A stretch of 64,000 bases of DNA from the NCBI GenBank assembly GCA_910575265.1, contig CAJTEA010000002.1, forward strand, positions 214,411 to 278,410, written 5' to 3'. Below, piece by piece: positions 32,810 through 44,656 of this stretch; the first letter of the stretch is position 1; each line of letters opens with the position of its first letter. This DNA comes from Oscillospiraceae bacterium (GTDB lineage: Bacteria; Bacillota; Clostridia; Oscillospirales; Oscillospiraceae). Position numbers and translations under genes: made by a program. The notes below the pieces were generated by a model. The model saw only the letters and a program-made list of their open reading frames with translations. It was not told the DNA's origin and searched no databases.

Positions 32810-35800
32810 TTGTTAACGCTTTTACTGGGCCGCGCCGGCGCGGGAAAGACCACCGTGGTATTGGGCCGCCTGTGCGGGGCGGGACAGGAGCGCCCCCAGG
32901 TGCTGCTGGTGCCGGAGCAGCAGTCCCATGAAACGGAGCGGGCGCTGTGCGGGGTGGGCGGACCCCAGGCCAGTCTGTATGCCGAGGTGCTGTCCTTCTC
33001 CCGTCTGGCCAACCGGATCTTTCAGACCGCCGGCGGTCTGGGAGAGGAGGAGCTGGACGGCGGGGGCCGGCTGCTGCTCATGTACCGGGCGGTTCGGAGC
33101 GCCTCCCACAGCCTGACGGTCTACGCCCGCCCCTCCAAACGGCCCGCCTTTCTCACCTCGCTGCTGTCCACGGCGGACGAGCTGAAAAGCTGCTGTGTCC
33201 CGCCTCAGGCGCTGATTCAGGCGGGGAGCGATTCTCCCGGCCCCGAGGGGGACAAGCTGCGGGACCTGGGGCTGATATTTGGAGAATACGACGCCCTCAC
33301 CGCCCAGACCGCCCTGGACCCCCGGGATCGGCTCACCCGGGCGGCGGACAAGCTGCGCGCCTGCGGCTGGGCCAGAGGCAAGGATATCTGGTTGGACGGC
33401 TTCACCGACTTCACTCCCCAGCAGGGGGAGCTGCTGCGTATCCTGATGGCCCAGGGCAGCTCCATGACCGTCACGCTCACCTGTGACCACCTGGAGGAGG
33501 ACGAGGGGGGGACTGGCATTTTTTCCCCCGCCCGCCGGACGGCGAGCATGCTGCTCCGCCTGGCTCAGAAGGAGGGAATCCCCTGTGAGGTTGAGCACCT
33601 GGCGCCCACCGCGGCCGGAAAAGCGGAGCCGCTGATCCATTTGGAGCGGACACTTTTCGCCGCCGGAGAAAATCCCGCCCCCATCCCCGGCGGGGGAGCG
33701 GTGGAGCTGTTCCAGGCCTCCACCCCCCGGGGGGAGGTGGAGTGGGCCGCCGCCCGGATCCTCCAGCTGGCGCGGGAGGGGACCTGCCGCTTCCGGGACA
33801 TCGGCGTGGCCGCCCGAAATTATGGCGACTACCGGGATCTGGTGGAGTCGGTGTTCGGACGGTATGGGGTACCGGTGTTCTCCTCCGCTATGACGGATAT
33901 TTTGGAAAAACCGGTGCTGGCCCTGGTCACCGCCGCTCTGGACACCGTGGCGGGGGGCTACCGCTACGACGATGTGTTCCGATACTTAAAAACCGGCCTC
34001 ACCGACCTGTCTCTGGAGGATACCGATCTGCTGGAGAACTATGTCCTGAAATGGGACATCCGGGGCAGCCGCTGGACCCAGAGTAAGGACTGGTCCTGGC
34101 ACCCCAAGGGCTACGGCCTGAAATGGACGGAGAAGGACCGGGCGCTCCTGGCCAGGGCGGACGCCACCCGGCGCCAGGTGACCGCTCCGCTGGAGACACT
34201 GCGGAAAAACAGGGACAAAACCGGGCGGGGACAGGCGGCGGCGCTCTACGCCTTTCTGGAGGAAATCGGCCTGCCGGACCGGCTGGAGGACCGGATGAAC
34301 GCGCTCCACGACCGGGGCCAGCCCGCGTTGGCGGAGGAATACCGCCAGCTTTGGGACATCCTGTGCGGCGGGCTGGAGCAGTGCGCCCGGCTGCTGGGGG
34401 ACGCCCCCATGGAGCTGGAGGAGTTCGCCCTGCTGTTCCGGCTGGTGCTGTCCCAGTACGATGTGGGCACCATTCCCGTCTCTCTGGACCGGGTGACGGC
34501 GGGAGAAACCACCCGGCAGACCGGGCACCGGGTCAAGGTGCTGTTCCTTCTGGGGGCGGACGACAGCTCCCTGCCCCAGGTAGGGACCGCCCCCGGCCTG
34601 CTGTCCGACGACGACCGTTCCCTCCTGGCCGCCTACGGCTTGGAGCTGGCCCAGTCCCAGCGGGATATGCTCTACCGGGAGATGACCACCATCTATCAGA
34701 TTTGTGCCCGGCCCAGCGAAAAGCTGGTGGTCTCCTGGCCTGCCCAGGGGCCGGGCGGGGAGGAACGCCGTCCCAGCTTTCTGGCTGGTCGGCTGCGGCT
34801 GCTGTTTTCGGATGTGGAGCCCATTCGGGAGGAGGCGTTGAACGGCTCCTTCCGCCTGGAGGCTCCCCTGCCCGCCCTGGAGCAGGCGGGGCGGGACCGG
34901 GACGCCCGCCAGGCGCTGGAGCGGCTTCCCGAATTTCAGACACAGGTGGCCCGTCTGGACCGGGCCTCCGCCTGGGAGCGGGGCAGCCTCTCCCGCCGGG
35001 CGGTGGAGCGGCTCTATGGCAGGCGGGTGCCCATGTCCGCCTCCCGGATGGACAAGTATAAATCCTGCCACTTCTCCTACTTTATGCGCTACGGCCTGGA
35101 GGCGGAGCCCCGTAAGCCCGCCGGCTTTACAGCCCCGGAGTACGGCACCTTTGTCCACTATGTGCTGGAGCATGTGCTCAGGGACGAGATGTTCACCCAG
35201 ACCGCCATTTCTGGCATGGAGGCGGAGAACGGGGCGCGGAAAAAGAAGCTGCGCCGCCTGACCCGCGAGGCGGTGAACCGCTACGTGGCGGAGGAGCTGG
35301 GGGGGCTGGAGGATCAGAGCTCCCGGTTTCAATACCTGTTTCGCCGTCTGCTCCGCTCCGTCCAGGCGGTAGTGGACAACGTGGCGGAGGAGCTACTGAA
35401 TTCCCAGTTTAAGCCCATCTCCTTCGAGCTGGGCTTCGGCAGGGACAAGGACCTGCCCCCGGTGGAGCTGACCCGCGCCGGGGTGACCATCAGCGTCACC
35501 GGCTTTGTGGACCGGGTGGACGGCTGGGTGGACAATGGCCGGCTGAACCTGCGGGTGGTGGACTACAAAACAGGCCGCAAAACCTTCGACCTCACTGAGG
35601 TGTGGAACGGCCTGGGACTGCAAATGCTGCTCTACCTCTTTACCCTGGAGGAGAAGGGCCAAGCCCTATACGGCCTGCCAGTGGACGGGGCGGGAGTACT
35701 CTACCTCCCCGCCCGGGAGGCGCTGATTCGGGGCAGCCGGTCCATGAGCGACGAGGAGCTGCGGAAAAAGGTGGACAGGGAGCTGACCCGCCGGGGCCTG

Positions 35801-36160
35801 GTGGTGGACAACCCCCGGGTGCTGGACGCTATGGAGCCCCAGGGAGAGGGGGGCTACCGCTTCCTGCCGCTGAAGGTGAGCAAATCCACCGGACAAATCA
35901 CAGGCGAGGCCCTGGCCTCCGCTGAGCAGCTGGGCAAGCTGGGCAGGCACGTCCAGCGGGTGCTGGAGGACATCTGTCAGGAACTGGCCGGGGGCAACAT
36001 CGCCGCCGACCCCTTCTGGCGGGGCCCGGAGAAAAACGCCTGCCGCTTCTGTGACTACGCCGCCGCCTGCCACTTTGAGCCGGGCCGGGGCGGGGACCGC
36101 AAACGCTGGCTGGCCAGCGTGGACGCCCAGGAGTTCTGGGAGCAGCTTGACCAAGAGTAG
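32810..36160 (+). CDS. addB: ATP-dependent helicase/nuclease subunit B
   Basis: 1116 residues. GRAGAGKTT Walker A at the extreme N terminus, helicase-like but inactive middle, and a C-terminal RecB-type nuclease: VDRVDGW...LRVVDYKTG (catalytic Asp and Lys) with the Fe-S cysteines ending CRFCDYAAAC. With AddA it resects double-strand breaks for recombination. Start TTG with GGGAGG eight bases upstream. Separated from addA by two unrelated genes, an unusual spacing for this pair. Confidence 0.95.
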   Translation: MLTLLLGRAGAGKTTVVLGRLCGAGQERPQVLLVPEQQSHETERALCGVGGPQASLYAEVLSFSRLANRIFQTAGGLGEEELDGGGRLLLMYRAVRSASHSLTVYARPSKRPAFLTSLLSTADELKSCCVPPQALIQAGSDSPGPEGDKLRDLGLIFGEYDALTAQTALDPRDRLTRAADKLRACGWARGKDIWLDGFTDFTPQQGELLRILMAQGSSMTVTLTCDHLEEDEGGTGIFSPARRTASMLLRLAQKEGIPCEVEHLAPTAAGKAEPLIHLERTLFAAGENPAPIPGGGAVELFQASTPRGEVEWAAARILQLAREGTCRFRDIGVAARNYGDYRDLVESVFGRYGVPVFSSAMTDILEKPVLALVTAALDTVAGGYRYDDVFRYLKTGLTDLSLEDTDLLENYVLKWDIRGSRWTQSKDWSWHPKGYGLKWTEKDRALLARADATRRQVTAPLETLRKNRDKTGRGQAAALYAFLEEIGLPDRLEDRMNALHDRGQPALAEEYRQLWDILCGGLEQCARLLGDAPMELEEFALLFRLVLSQYDVGTIPVSLDRVTAGETTRQTGHRVKVLFLLGADDSSLPQVGTAPGLLSDDDRSLLAAYGLELAQSQRDMLYREMTTIYQICARPSEKLVVSWPAQGPGGEERRPSFLAGRLRLLFSDVEPIREEALNGSFRLEAPLPALEQAGRDRDARQALERLPEFQTQVARLDRASAWERGSLSRRAVERLYGRRVPMSASRMDKYKSCHFSYFMRYGLEAEPRKPAGFTAPEYGTFVHYVLEHVLRDEMFTQTAISGMEAENGARKKKLRRLTREAVNRYVAEELGGLEDQSSRFQYLFRRLLRSVQAVVDNVAEELLNSQFKPISFELGFGRDKDLPPVELTRAGVTISVTGFVDRVDGWVDNGRLNLRVVDYKTGRKTFDLTEVWNGLGLQMLLYLFTLEEKGQALYGLPVDGAGVLYLPAREALIRGSRSMSDEELRKKVDRELTRRGLVVDNPRVLDAMEPQGEGGYRFLPLKVSKSTGQITGEALASAEQLGKLGRHVQRVLEDICQELAGGNIAADPFWRGPEKNACRFCDYAAACHFEPGRGGDRKRWLASVDAQEFWEQLDQE

Positions 36161-36170
36161 GAGGCGCGCA

Positions 36171-36851
36171 ATGAAGATTCAATTGAATTACACGGTAGCC
36201 GGACAGGGCTTTCCCCTGATTCTCCTCCACGGAAACGGGGAGGACCACACCTACTTCAAGCACCAGATTGGCCCGTTTTCAGCGCGCTATCAGGTGCTGG
36301 CTCTGGACACCCGGGGCCACGGGCAGTCCCCCCGGGGGACGGCTCCTTTTACACTGGAACAGTTCGCTGAGGACCTGAAAGGGTTTTTGGACAGCCGGGA
36401 GATCAAACGCTGCCATCTGCTGGGCTTCTCCGACGGGGCCAACATCGCCCTGCTCTTCGCCCTGAAATACCCGGAGTATGTGGAAAAGCTCATCCTCAAC
36501 GGGGCGGACCTGTCCCCCTCCGGGGTAAAGCTGTCCACTCAAGTCCCCATCGTTTTGAGCTGGGGACTGCTCCAGGTTATCCGCCGTCTGGACAAAAAGG
36601 CCCAGCCCAAGTGGGAGCTGCTGGATCTGATGACCACCCAGCCCCACATCAAGCCGGAGCGGCTGTCCGCCCTGCCCATGCCCACCCTGGTGGCGGCGGG
36701 AGACAGGGACATGATCCGTGAGAGGCACACCCGGCTGATCGCCCGCTCCATCCCCCACAGCCAGCTGGCCATCCTCCCTGGCGACCATTTTGTGGCCCGG
36801 CGGAACTGGCAGGCGTTTAACCCGGTTGTTTTGAAATTTTTAGGTTCGTAA
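36171..36851 (+). CDS. Alpha/beta-fold hydrolase
   Basis: 226 residues. LILLHGNGEDHTYF oxyanion region, GFSDGAN nucleophile elbow (Ser), AAGDRDM acid and GDHF histidine form the triad; LALDTRGHGQS is the typical strand. Cytosolic, hydrolyses an unknown ester or similar bond. Ten bases after addB, 13 before the kinase gene, so cotranscribed with the recombination genes although no functional link is evident. Confidence 0.9.
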   Translation: MKIQLNYTVAGQGFPLILLHGNGEDHTYFKHQIGPFSARYQVLALDTRGHGQSPRGTAPFTLEQFAEDLKGFLDSREIKRCHLLGFSDGANIALLFALKYPEYVEKLILNGADLSPSGVKLSTQVPIVLSWGLLQVIRRLDKKAQPKWELLDLMTTQPHIKPERLSALPMPTLVAAGDRDMIRERHTRLIARSIPHSQLAILPGDHFVARRNWQAFNPVVLKFLGS

Positions 36852-36864
36852 AGAAGGGAGCTTC

Positions 36865-37698
36865 ATGGAAAACAGCAAAAATATTCTCATCATCGGCGAT
36901 ATGCCCGGTTACGGCAAGATGGGCCTGGCCGGCATGCTGCCCATTCTGTCCAATATGGGACACAGCGTCTACAATCTGCCTACCGCTCTGGTGTCCAACA
37001 ACTTCGACTACGGCCGGTTCTCCGTGCTGGATACCACGGACTATATGCGCCAGACCATCCAGGTGTGGCGGGAGCTGGGCTTCCAGTTTGACTGCATCAC
37101 CACCGGCTTTCTGAACTCGGCGGACCAGGTGGAGCTGCTGCGGGACTTTATCGACCGGCAGCGGAAGGAGGACATTCTGGTGGTCACCGACCCCATCATG
37201 GGGGACGGCGGCAAGCTGTACAACGGCTCCACCCGGGAGACAGTGGACAACATGCGCCGTTTCATTGGAACGGCGGACGTGATTGTCCCCAACCTGACGG
37301 AGGCGGAATTTTTAACCGGACTGTACGAGGGGGCGGAGAGCCTGACGGACAACCAGGCCCGCCTTGTGCTGGACGGTCTGCGGGCCTATGGTCCCAAATC
37401 CGCGGTGATCACCAGCGGGCGGGAGGAGAAGACAGGCCAGCATGTGGTTTGGGGTTACGACGGCGGAACAGAGGAGTGCTTTACCGTCCCCTACCGCTTT
37501 ATCAAGGCCCATTTCCCAGGCACCGGCGATATTTTCACCTCCCTGCTCACCGGCCAGCTCTTGAACGGAAAATCTCTGCCCCAGGCGGTCCGGAAGGCGG
37601 TGGACCTGCTGGAGCGGCTAATTTTCATGGAACAGGACGCGGCCGAGCGGAACAACGGCATCCGCATCGAGAAGTATTTGAGCGTGTTGACGGAGTAA
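36865..37698 (+). CDS. Pyridoxamine/pyridoxal kinase-like protein
   Basis: 277 residues, ribokinase superfamily, PdxK/PdxY branch: IIGDMPGYGKMGLAGMLPI, TGFLNSADQ, VVTDPIMGDGGKLYNG, VPNLTEAEFLTG and HFPGTGDIFTS with the catalytic Asp. Expected to make pyridoxal 5'-phosphate from unphosphorylated B6 vitamers. The Met-Pro-Gly-Tyr-Gly in the first loop departs from the usual PdxY sequence, so specificity is open. In the addB-addA interval. Confidence 0.87.
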   Translation: MENSKNILIIGDMPGYGKMGLAGMLPILSNMGHSVYNLPTALVSNNFDYGRFSVLDTTDYMRQTIQVWRELGFQFDCITTGFLNSADQVELLRDFIDRQRKEDILVVTDPIMGDGGKLYNGSTRETVDNMRRFIGTADVIVPNLTEAEFLTGLYEGAESLTDNQARLVLDGLRAYGPKSAVITSGREEKTGQHVVWGYDGGTEECFTVPYRFIKAHFPGTGDIFTSLLTGQLLNGKSLPQAVRKAVDLLERLIFMEQDAAERNNGIRIEKYLSVLTE

Positions 37699-37711
37699 AG
37701 GAGGTGGTCCC

Positions 37712-40700
37712 ATGCCCTTCCCACTGACGGACGAACAGAAAAAAATTGTAGACGACCGGGGCGGCGAGCTGCTGGTGTCGGCGGCGGCCGGATCAGGGAA
37801 AACCCGGGTGCTGGTGGAGCGGCTGCTGGAGCGGGTGACCCGCGAGGAGCTGGACATCGACCGTTTTCTGGTCATCACCTACACCAAGGCGGCGGCGGCG
37901 GAGCTGCGGGGGCGGATCGCCCAGGAGCTGTCCGACCGGCTGGCCCGGAATCCCAACGACCGCCACCTGCGCCGCCAGACCACCCTGGTCTACCGGGCGC
38001 AGATCTCCACCATTCACTCCTTCTGCGCCGCCCTCCTGCGGGAGAACGGCCATCTGCTGGACCTGGACCCGGACTTCCGCCTGTGCGATGAGGGGGAGGG
38101 CAACGTTCTCATGTTCCAGGTTCTGGAGGAGGTCATAGAGAAGCGCTATGAAACCCTTACGGAGGACAGCCCCTTTGCCCTTCTGGTGGACACCCTGTCC
38201 GCCGGCCGGGACGACAGCCGGCTGCTCCAGATTACGGCGGACATCTTTTCCCGGGTCCAGAGCCACCCCGACCCCGCCCGCTGGCTGGAGGAACAGAAAC
38301 GCCTCTGGGAATTGGAACGCGTCTCCGACCTGTCCCAGACCCCCTGGGGAGCGCTGCTGCTGGAGGACATGCGCCGTCAGGCCAGGTTCTGCCGGGACCG
38401 GCTGCTTCAGGCCCTGGAGCTGGCCGGGACAGACGAGCTGCTGCAAGTCAACTACATCCCCTCCATTTCGGCCTCACTGGACGATTTGGAGCAGCTGCTT
38501 TTAGCCAAAACCTGGGACGAGGCGGCGGAGCGGCTGCCGGTGGCCTTTCCCCCCGCCGGACGAAAGCGGAAACGTACTCTGGCCATCAGTCCGTTCGAGG
38601 AGGAACAGGTGGAACGGACGAAGGAGCGGCTGTCCGCCCTTCGAACCCGGTGCAAAAAGGCGCTGGAAAAGGCGGCGGAGCCCTTCGAGGCGGACACCGC
38701 CGCGCAGTTGGAGGAGCTGGCCCTCTCCCGTCCCGCCGTCCAGGCCCTGATGGACCTGGTGCTGGACTTTCAAGCCGCCTTTTCCAAGGAAAAGGCCCGG
38801 CGGGGACTGGTGGACTTCTCCGATTTGGAGCACCTCGCGGTCCGTTTGCTCACCGATGGGGAGGGAAATCCCTCCGAGCTGGCCCGGTTCCTCGGGGCGC
38901 GGTACGACGAGGTGCTGGTGGACGAATACCAGGACACCAACCAGGTGCAGAACGCCATCTTTGACGCCATTTCCGGCGGCGGCCGCAGACTGTTCCAGGT
39001 GGGGGACGTGAAGCAGTCCATCTACCGCTTCCGTCTGGCGGACCCCACCATCTTTTTGAAAAAGTATCACGCGTTTCCCGATGGGGACCGGGCGGCGGAG
39101 GGGGAGCCGCGCCGGAGGGTGCTGTCTCAAAATTTCCGCTCCCGTCCCCAGGTGCTGGAGGGGTGCAACGACCTGTTCCGAAGCGTTATGTCCGCTGAAT
39201 TCGGCGAGCTGGAATACGACGAAAAGCAGGCCCTGGCGCCCGGAAAGTCCTTTCTCTCCCCGGAGCGCTCCGGCGGAGCCGACCCCTACGCTCTGGAGCT
39301 GGATGCCATCGACCTGTCCTTCCTGGGGGAACAGGAGGGGGAAAAGGACAGCAAGGACCTGCTGGAGGCCCGGTTCGCCGCCCGGCGGATCCGGACGCTG
39401 CTGGAGGAGCCGCTGATGATTGAGGAGGGGGACGCCCTGCGTCCTCCCCGCCCCTCCGATGTGATGGTCCTCCTGCGCAGCCCCGGTTCGGTGCTCCACC
39501 ACTACCTGCGGGCCTTCAACGAGGAGGGAATTCCCTGGAGCGCCGACGGCGGGGAGGACTTTTTCCGCGCCACCGAGGTCAACGCGGCCCTGTCTATCCT
39601 TCAAATTGTAGACAACCCCCGGCAGGACGTGGCCCTGATCGCCGCCCTGCGCTCCCCGGTGTACGGCTTTTCCGGGGACAAGCTGGCTCTGCTCCGGGCG
39701 GACTGGGACGGCGACTTTTACAGCGCCCTGGTCCACGCCGCCGAAGCCGGGGACAGGGAATGCCGGGATTTTCTGAGCCAGCTGGAGGAGCTGCGCTTCG
39801 GCGCGGGGGACCGCACCTGCCGCCAGCTTATGTGGCACATTTTTGAGCGGACCAACCTGCTGGGCGTGTTCGGAGCCATGGAGGGCGGCGGAGAGCGGCA
39901 GAGCAACCTGCTGGCGCTCTACGCACTGGCCGGCCAGCTGGAGAACAGCGGCTGCCGCACCCTGTTCCAGTTTCTTCTGCGGCTGGACCGCCTGCGGGAA
40001 ACTGGAGCCCGACTGGGTGTCTCCCCCGGCAGCGGCCGGGAGGGAGAAGGTGTGTCCGTTCTCTCTATCCACCGCTCCAAGGGGCTGGAAAAGCCGGTGG
40101 TGCTGGTGTGCGGACTGACCCGGCGGCTCAACCGGGACGATCTGACGCGTCCGGTCCTGTTTCACCCTGAGCTGGGGGTGGGGCCCAAGGGGCTGGACCG
40201 GGAGCGGATGATTGAGTACCCCACCCTGGCCCGACGGGCGGTATCCCGCAGGCTGGAGCGGGAGATGATGGCGGAGGAGCTGCGGCTGCTCTATGTGGCC
40301 ATGACCCGGGCCCGGGAGAAGCTGATCCTCACCCTGGCCCTGCCCGAGGGGGCGGACACGCTGGCTCGCCTGGGTGAGTGCCTTCCGGTCTCTCCCCTGT
40401 CCCTGGAGCAGCAGCAGAACGCGGGCGCCTGGGTGCTCCTCCACGCCCTCACCCGCCCGGAGGCGGACCACCTTCGCGCCCTGGCCGGACTGCCCGAGGC
40501 CATGGAAGCCGAAGCCCTGGGTCCCGCCTGGAGCGTCAACTGGGTGGACGGGCCCCCGCTGGCGGAAGCCCGGGAAGCGGAGGGCCGTTTCACCGATCTG
40601 CCCAGGGAGGAGAAGGACATCCGGGCGCTGGCGGAGCGGCTGAGCTGGACCTACCCCCACCAGCTGGCGGTGGATTTGCCCTCCAAGCTGACCGCGACGC

Positions 40701-41335
40701 AGATCAAGGGCCGCGCTCTGGACCAGGAAGCGGCGGAGGACACCGCCCAGCCCGCCCGGAAGGGGCAGCCTATTACCCGGCCCAGCTTTATCGCGGAGGA
40801 AAAGGGCCTGACCCCCGCCCAGCGGGGCACCGCCCTCCATCTGGCCATGCAGTACCTTCCCCTGAACGGGGACAGTAGTCCGGCGGCGGTGTCCGAGGAG
40901 CTGGACCGCCTGACACAGGCCGGTTTTCTGACCAAGCTCCAGCGTCAGGCGGTGGAGCCGGAGCGGCTGTCCGCCTTTCTCACCAGTCCCCTGGGCCGGG
41001 CCATGGCGGCGGCGGGAGAGAAGTGCCGCCGGGAGTTCAAGTTCTCCGTGCTGGATTCCGCCTTGAACTACTTCCCTGGCGGAACGGGGGAAGAGGTCCT
41101 GCTTCAGGGCGTGATCGACGCCTGGTTCCAGGAAGGGGACAGTATCACAGTAGTGGACTTCAAGAGCGACCGTATCCGCCCGGGGGGGGAGCGGGAGCGC
41201 GCGGAGGAATACCGCCCCCAGCTGAACGCCTACAGTCTGGCCCTCTCCGCTATTTTGGGACGGCCCGTTAACCGGCAGGTGCTCTGGTTCTTCGCCACGG
41301 ATACAGCCATCGACTTATCGGGCGGACAAGGGTAA
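37712..41335 (+). CDS. addA: ATP-dependent helicase/nuclease subunit A
   Basis: 1207 residues. LTDEQKKIVDD Q motif, SAAAGSGKTRVL Walker A, VDEYQDTNQVQ motif II, VGDVKQSIYRFR motif III, and a RecB-type nuclease end with GVIDAWFQEGDSITVVDFKSD. UvrD-like 3'-5' motor of the AddAB resection complex. AGGAGG ribosome-binding site; 13 bases after the kinase gene. Stop codon abuts a 20-bp terminator. Confidence 0.97.
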   Translation: MPFPLTDEQKKIVDDRGGELLVSAAAGSGKTRVLVERLLERVTREELDIDRFLVITYTKAAAAELRGRIAQELSDRLARNPNDRHLRRQTTLVYRAQISTIHSFCAALLRENGHLLDLDPDFRLCDEGEGNVLMFQVLEEVIEKRYETLTEDSPFALLVDTLSAGRDDSRLLQITADIFSRVQSHPDPARWLEEQKRLWELERVSDLSQTPWGALLLEDMRRQARFCRDRLLQALELAGTDELLQVNYIPSISASLDDLEQLLLAKTWDEAAERLPVAFPPAGRKRKRTLAISPFEEEQVERTKERLSALRTRCKKALEKAAEPFEADTAAQLEELALSRPAVQALMDLVLDFQAAFSKEKARRGLVDFSDLEHLAVRLLTDGEGNPSELARFLGARYDEVLVDEYQDTNQVQNAIFDAISGGGRRLFQVGDVKQSIYRFRLADPTIFLKKYHAFPDGDRAAEGEPRRRVLSQNFRSRPQVLEGCNDLFRSVMSAEFGELEYDEKQALAPGKSFLSPERSGGADPYALELDAIDLSFLGEQEGEKDSKDLLEARFAARRIRTLLEEPLMIEEGDALRPPRPSDVMVLLRSPGSVLHHYLRAFNEEGIPWSADGGEDFFRATEVNAALSILQIVDNPRQDVALIAALRSPVYGFSGDKLALLRADWDGDFYSALVHAAEAGDRECRDFLSQLEELRFGAGDRTCRQLMWHIFERTNLLGVFGAMEGGGERQSNLLALYALAGQLENSGCRTLFQFLLRLDRLRETGARLGVSPGSGREGEGVSVLSIHRSKGLEKPVVLVCGLTRRLNRDDLTRPVLFHPELGVGPKGLDRERMIEYPTLARRAVSRRLEREMMAEELRLLYVAMTRAREKLILTLALPEGADTLARLGECLPVSPLSLEQQQNAGAWVLLHALTRPEADHLRALAGLPEAMEAEALGPAWSVNWVDGPPLAEAREAEGRFTDLPREEKDIRALAERLSWTYPHQLAVDLPSKLTATQIKGRALDQEAAEDTAQPARKGQPITRPSFIAEEKGLTPAQRGTALHLAMQYLPLNGDSSPAAVSEELDRLTQAGFLTKLQRQAVEPERLSAFLTSPLGRAMAAAGEKCRREFKFSVLDSALNYFPGGTGEEVLLQGVIDAWFQEGDSITVVDFKSDRIRPGGERERAEEYRPQLNAYSLALSAILGRPVNRQVLWFFATDTAIDLSGGQG

Positions 41336-41385
41336 ACCGGAACGCGCGGCAATCGATCATGATTGCCGCGCGTTCCGGTTCTTTC

Positions 41386-41386
<1 letters not shown>
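41335..41386. terminator. Bidirectional terminator between addA and secA
   Basis: Perfect 20-bp stem (41335-41354 / 41361-41380) with a 6-base loop, followed by CTTTCTTA. Confidence 0.93.
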
Positions 41387-44142
<2,756 letters not shown>

Positions 44143-44198
44143 AGTTGTGAAACACCTCTCGGTTGTAATTTTGCGGTCAAATTTTCATAATCTAAATC

Positions 44199-44204
44199 AG
44201 TATA
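44199..44204 (-). promoter_or_regulatory. secA -10 box (extended)
   Basis: TGGTATACT on the minus strand, an extended -10 element 57 bases before secA; no good -35 box. Confidence 0.45.
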
Positions 44205-44320
44205 CCACACTACTCCGCCCAAAAAAAGAGCAAATTGTAAACTTTCTTTTGAAAAAATTCCGCTGGATTGGTTTAAATAGCCGAAAATTCCACATCTGGC
44301 GTATTATTGTCCGTCAGCCG

Positions 44321-44350
44321 TTGACAAGGAAGGGCGTTTTATGGTAAGGT
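44321..44350 (+). promoter_or_regulatory. Promoter of the riboswitch-symporter transcript
   Basis: TTGACA (44321-44326), 18 bases, TAAGGT (44345-44350), about 20 bases before the first aptamer. Confidence 0.6.
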
Positions 44351-44369
44351 ATCAGAGTAATTGAATAAA

Positions 44370-44553
44370 GACAGACGAAGCGCGCAGGAAAATGGCTGTA
44401 TAGCCTGCCGAAGGAATAACACTCTCAGGCGTCCCTTGGGGGATGAGGACCGCGCGCGGATGTGACTCTGGAGAAGCTCGTTTACCGGGTGCCGAAGGTG
44501 CAACGCGGAGGGACAGACCCGCCGCCAATCTCTCAGGCAAAAGGACAGAGGGG
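44370..44553 (+). promoter_or_regulatory. Tandem glycine riboswitch (gcvT type)
   Basis: Two adjacent aptamers. First: GCCGAAGGAATAAC, then ACTCTCAGGC and GAGGAC (about 44370-44455). Second: GACTCTGGAGAAGC, GCCGAAGGTGCAA, then ATCTCTCAGGCAAAAGGACAG (about 44464-44553). The order CTGGAGAG / CCGAAG / CTCTCAGG / AAGGAC is the conserved glycine-aptamer core. It is followed by a terminator-like hairpin and a sodium:alanine/glycine symporter gene, fitting glycine-dependent control of the carrier. Confidence 0.93.
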
Positions 44554-44599
44554 GAGCCAAAACGGTGGGACATATTCCACCGGGATGTGCTTTTGCTTT

Positions 44600-44630
44600 G
44601 GGCAGCGGGCATTTCCGCCGCCCATTTTGT
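44600..44630 (+). terminator. Candidate riboswitch expression-platform hairpin
   Basis: GGGCAGCGG / CCGCCGCCC imperfect stem followed by CATTTTGT, between the second aptamer and the symporter ribosome-binding site; position fits a regulated terminator. Confidence 0.55.
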
Positions 44631-44656
44631 CTGTCCTGGAAAAGGAGAGATTATCT

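Noticed and set aside
38501..40840. Minus-strand open frame of 779 codons within addA
   Set aside because: Complementary shadow of a gene with all AddA motifs; no ribosome-binding site or known domain. The same reasoning removes the long antisense frames at 4758-6782, 9281-11131, 24920-26593 and 47654-49387.
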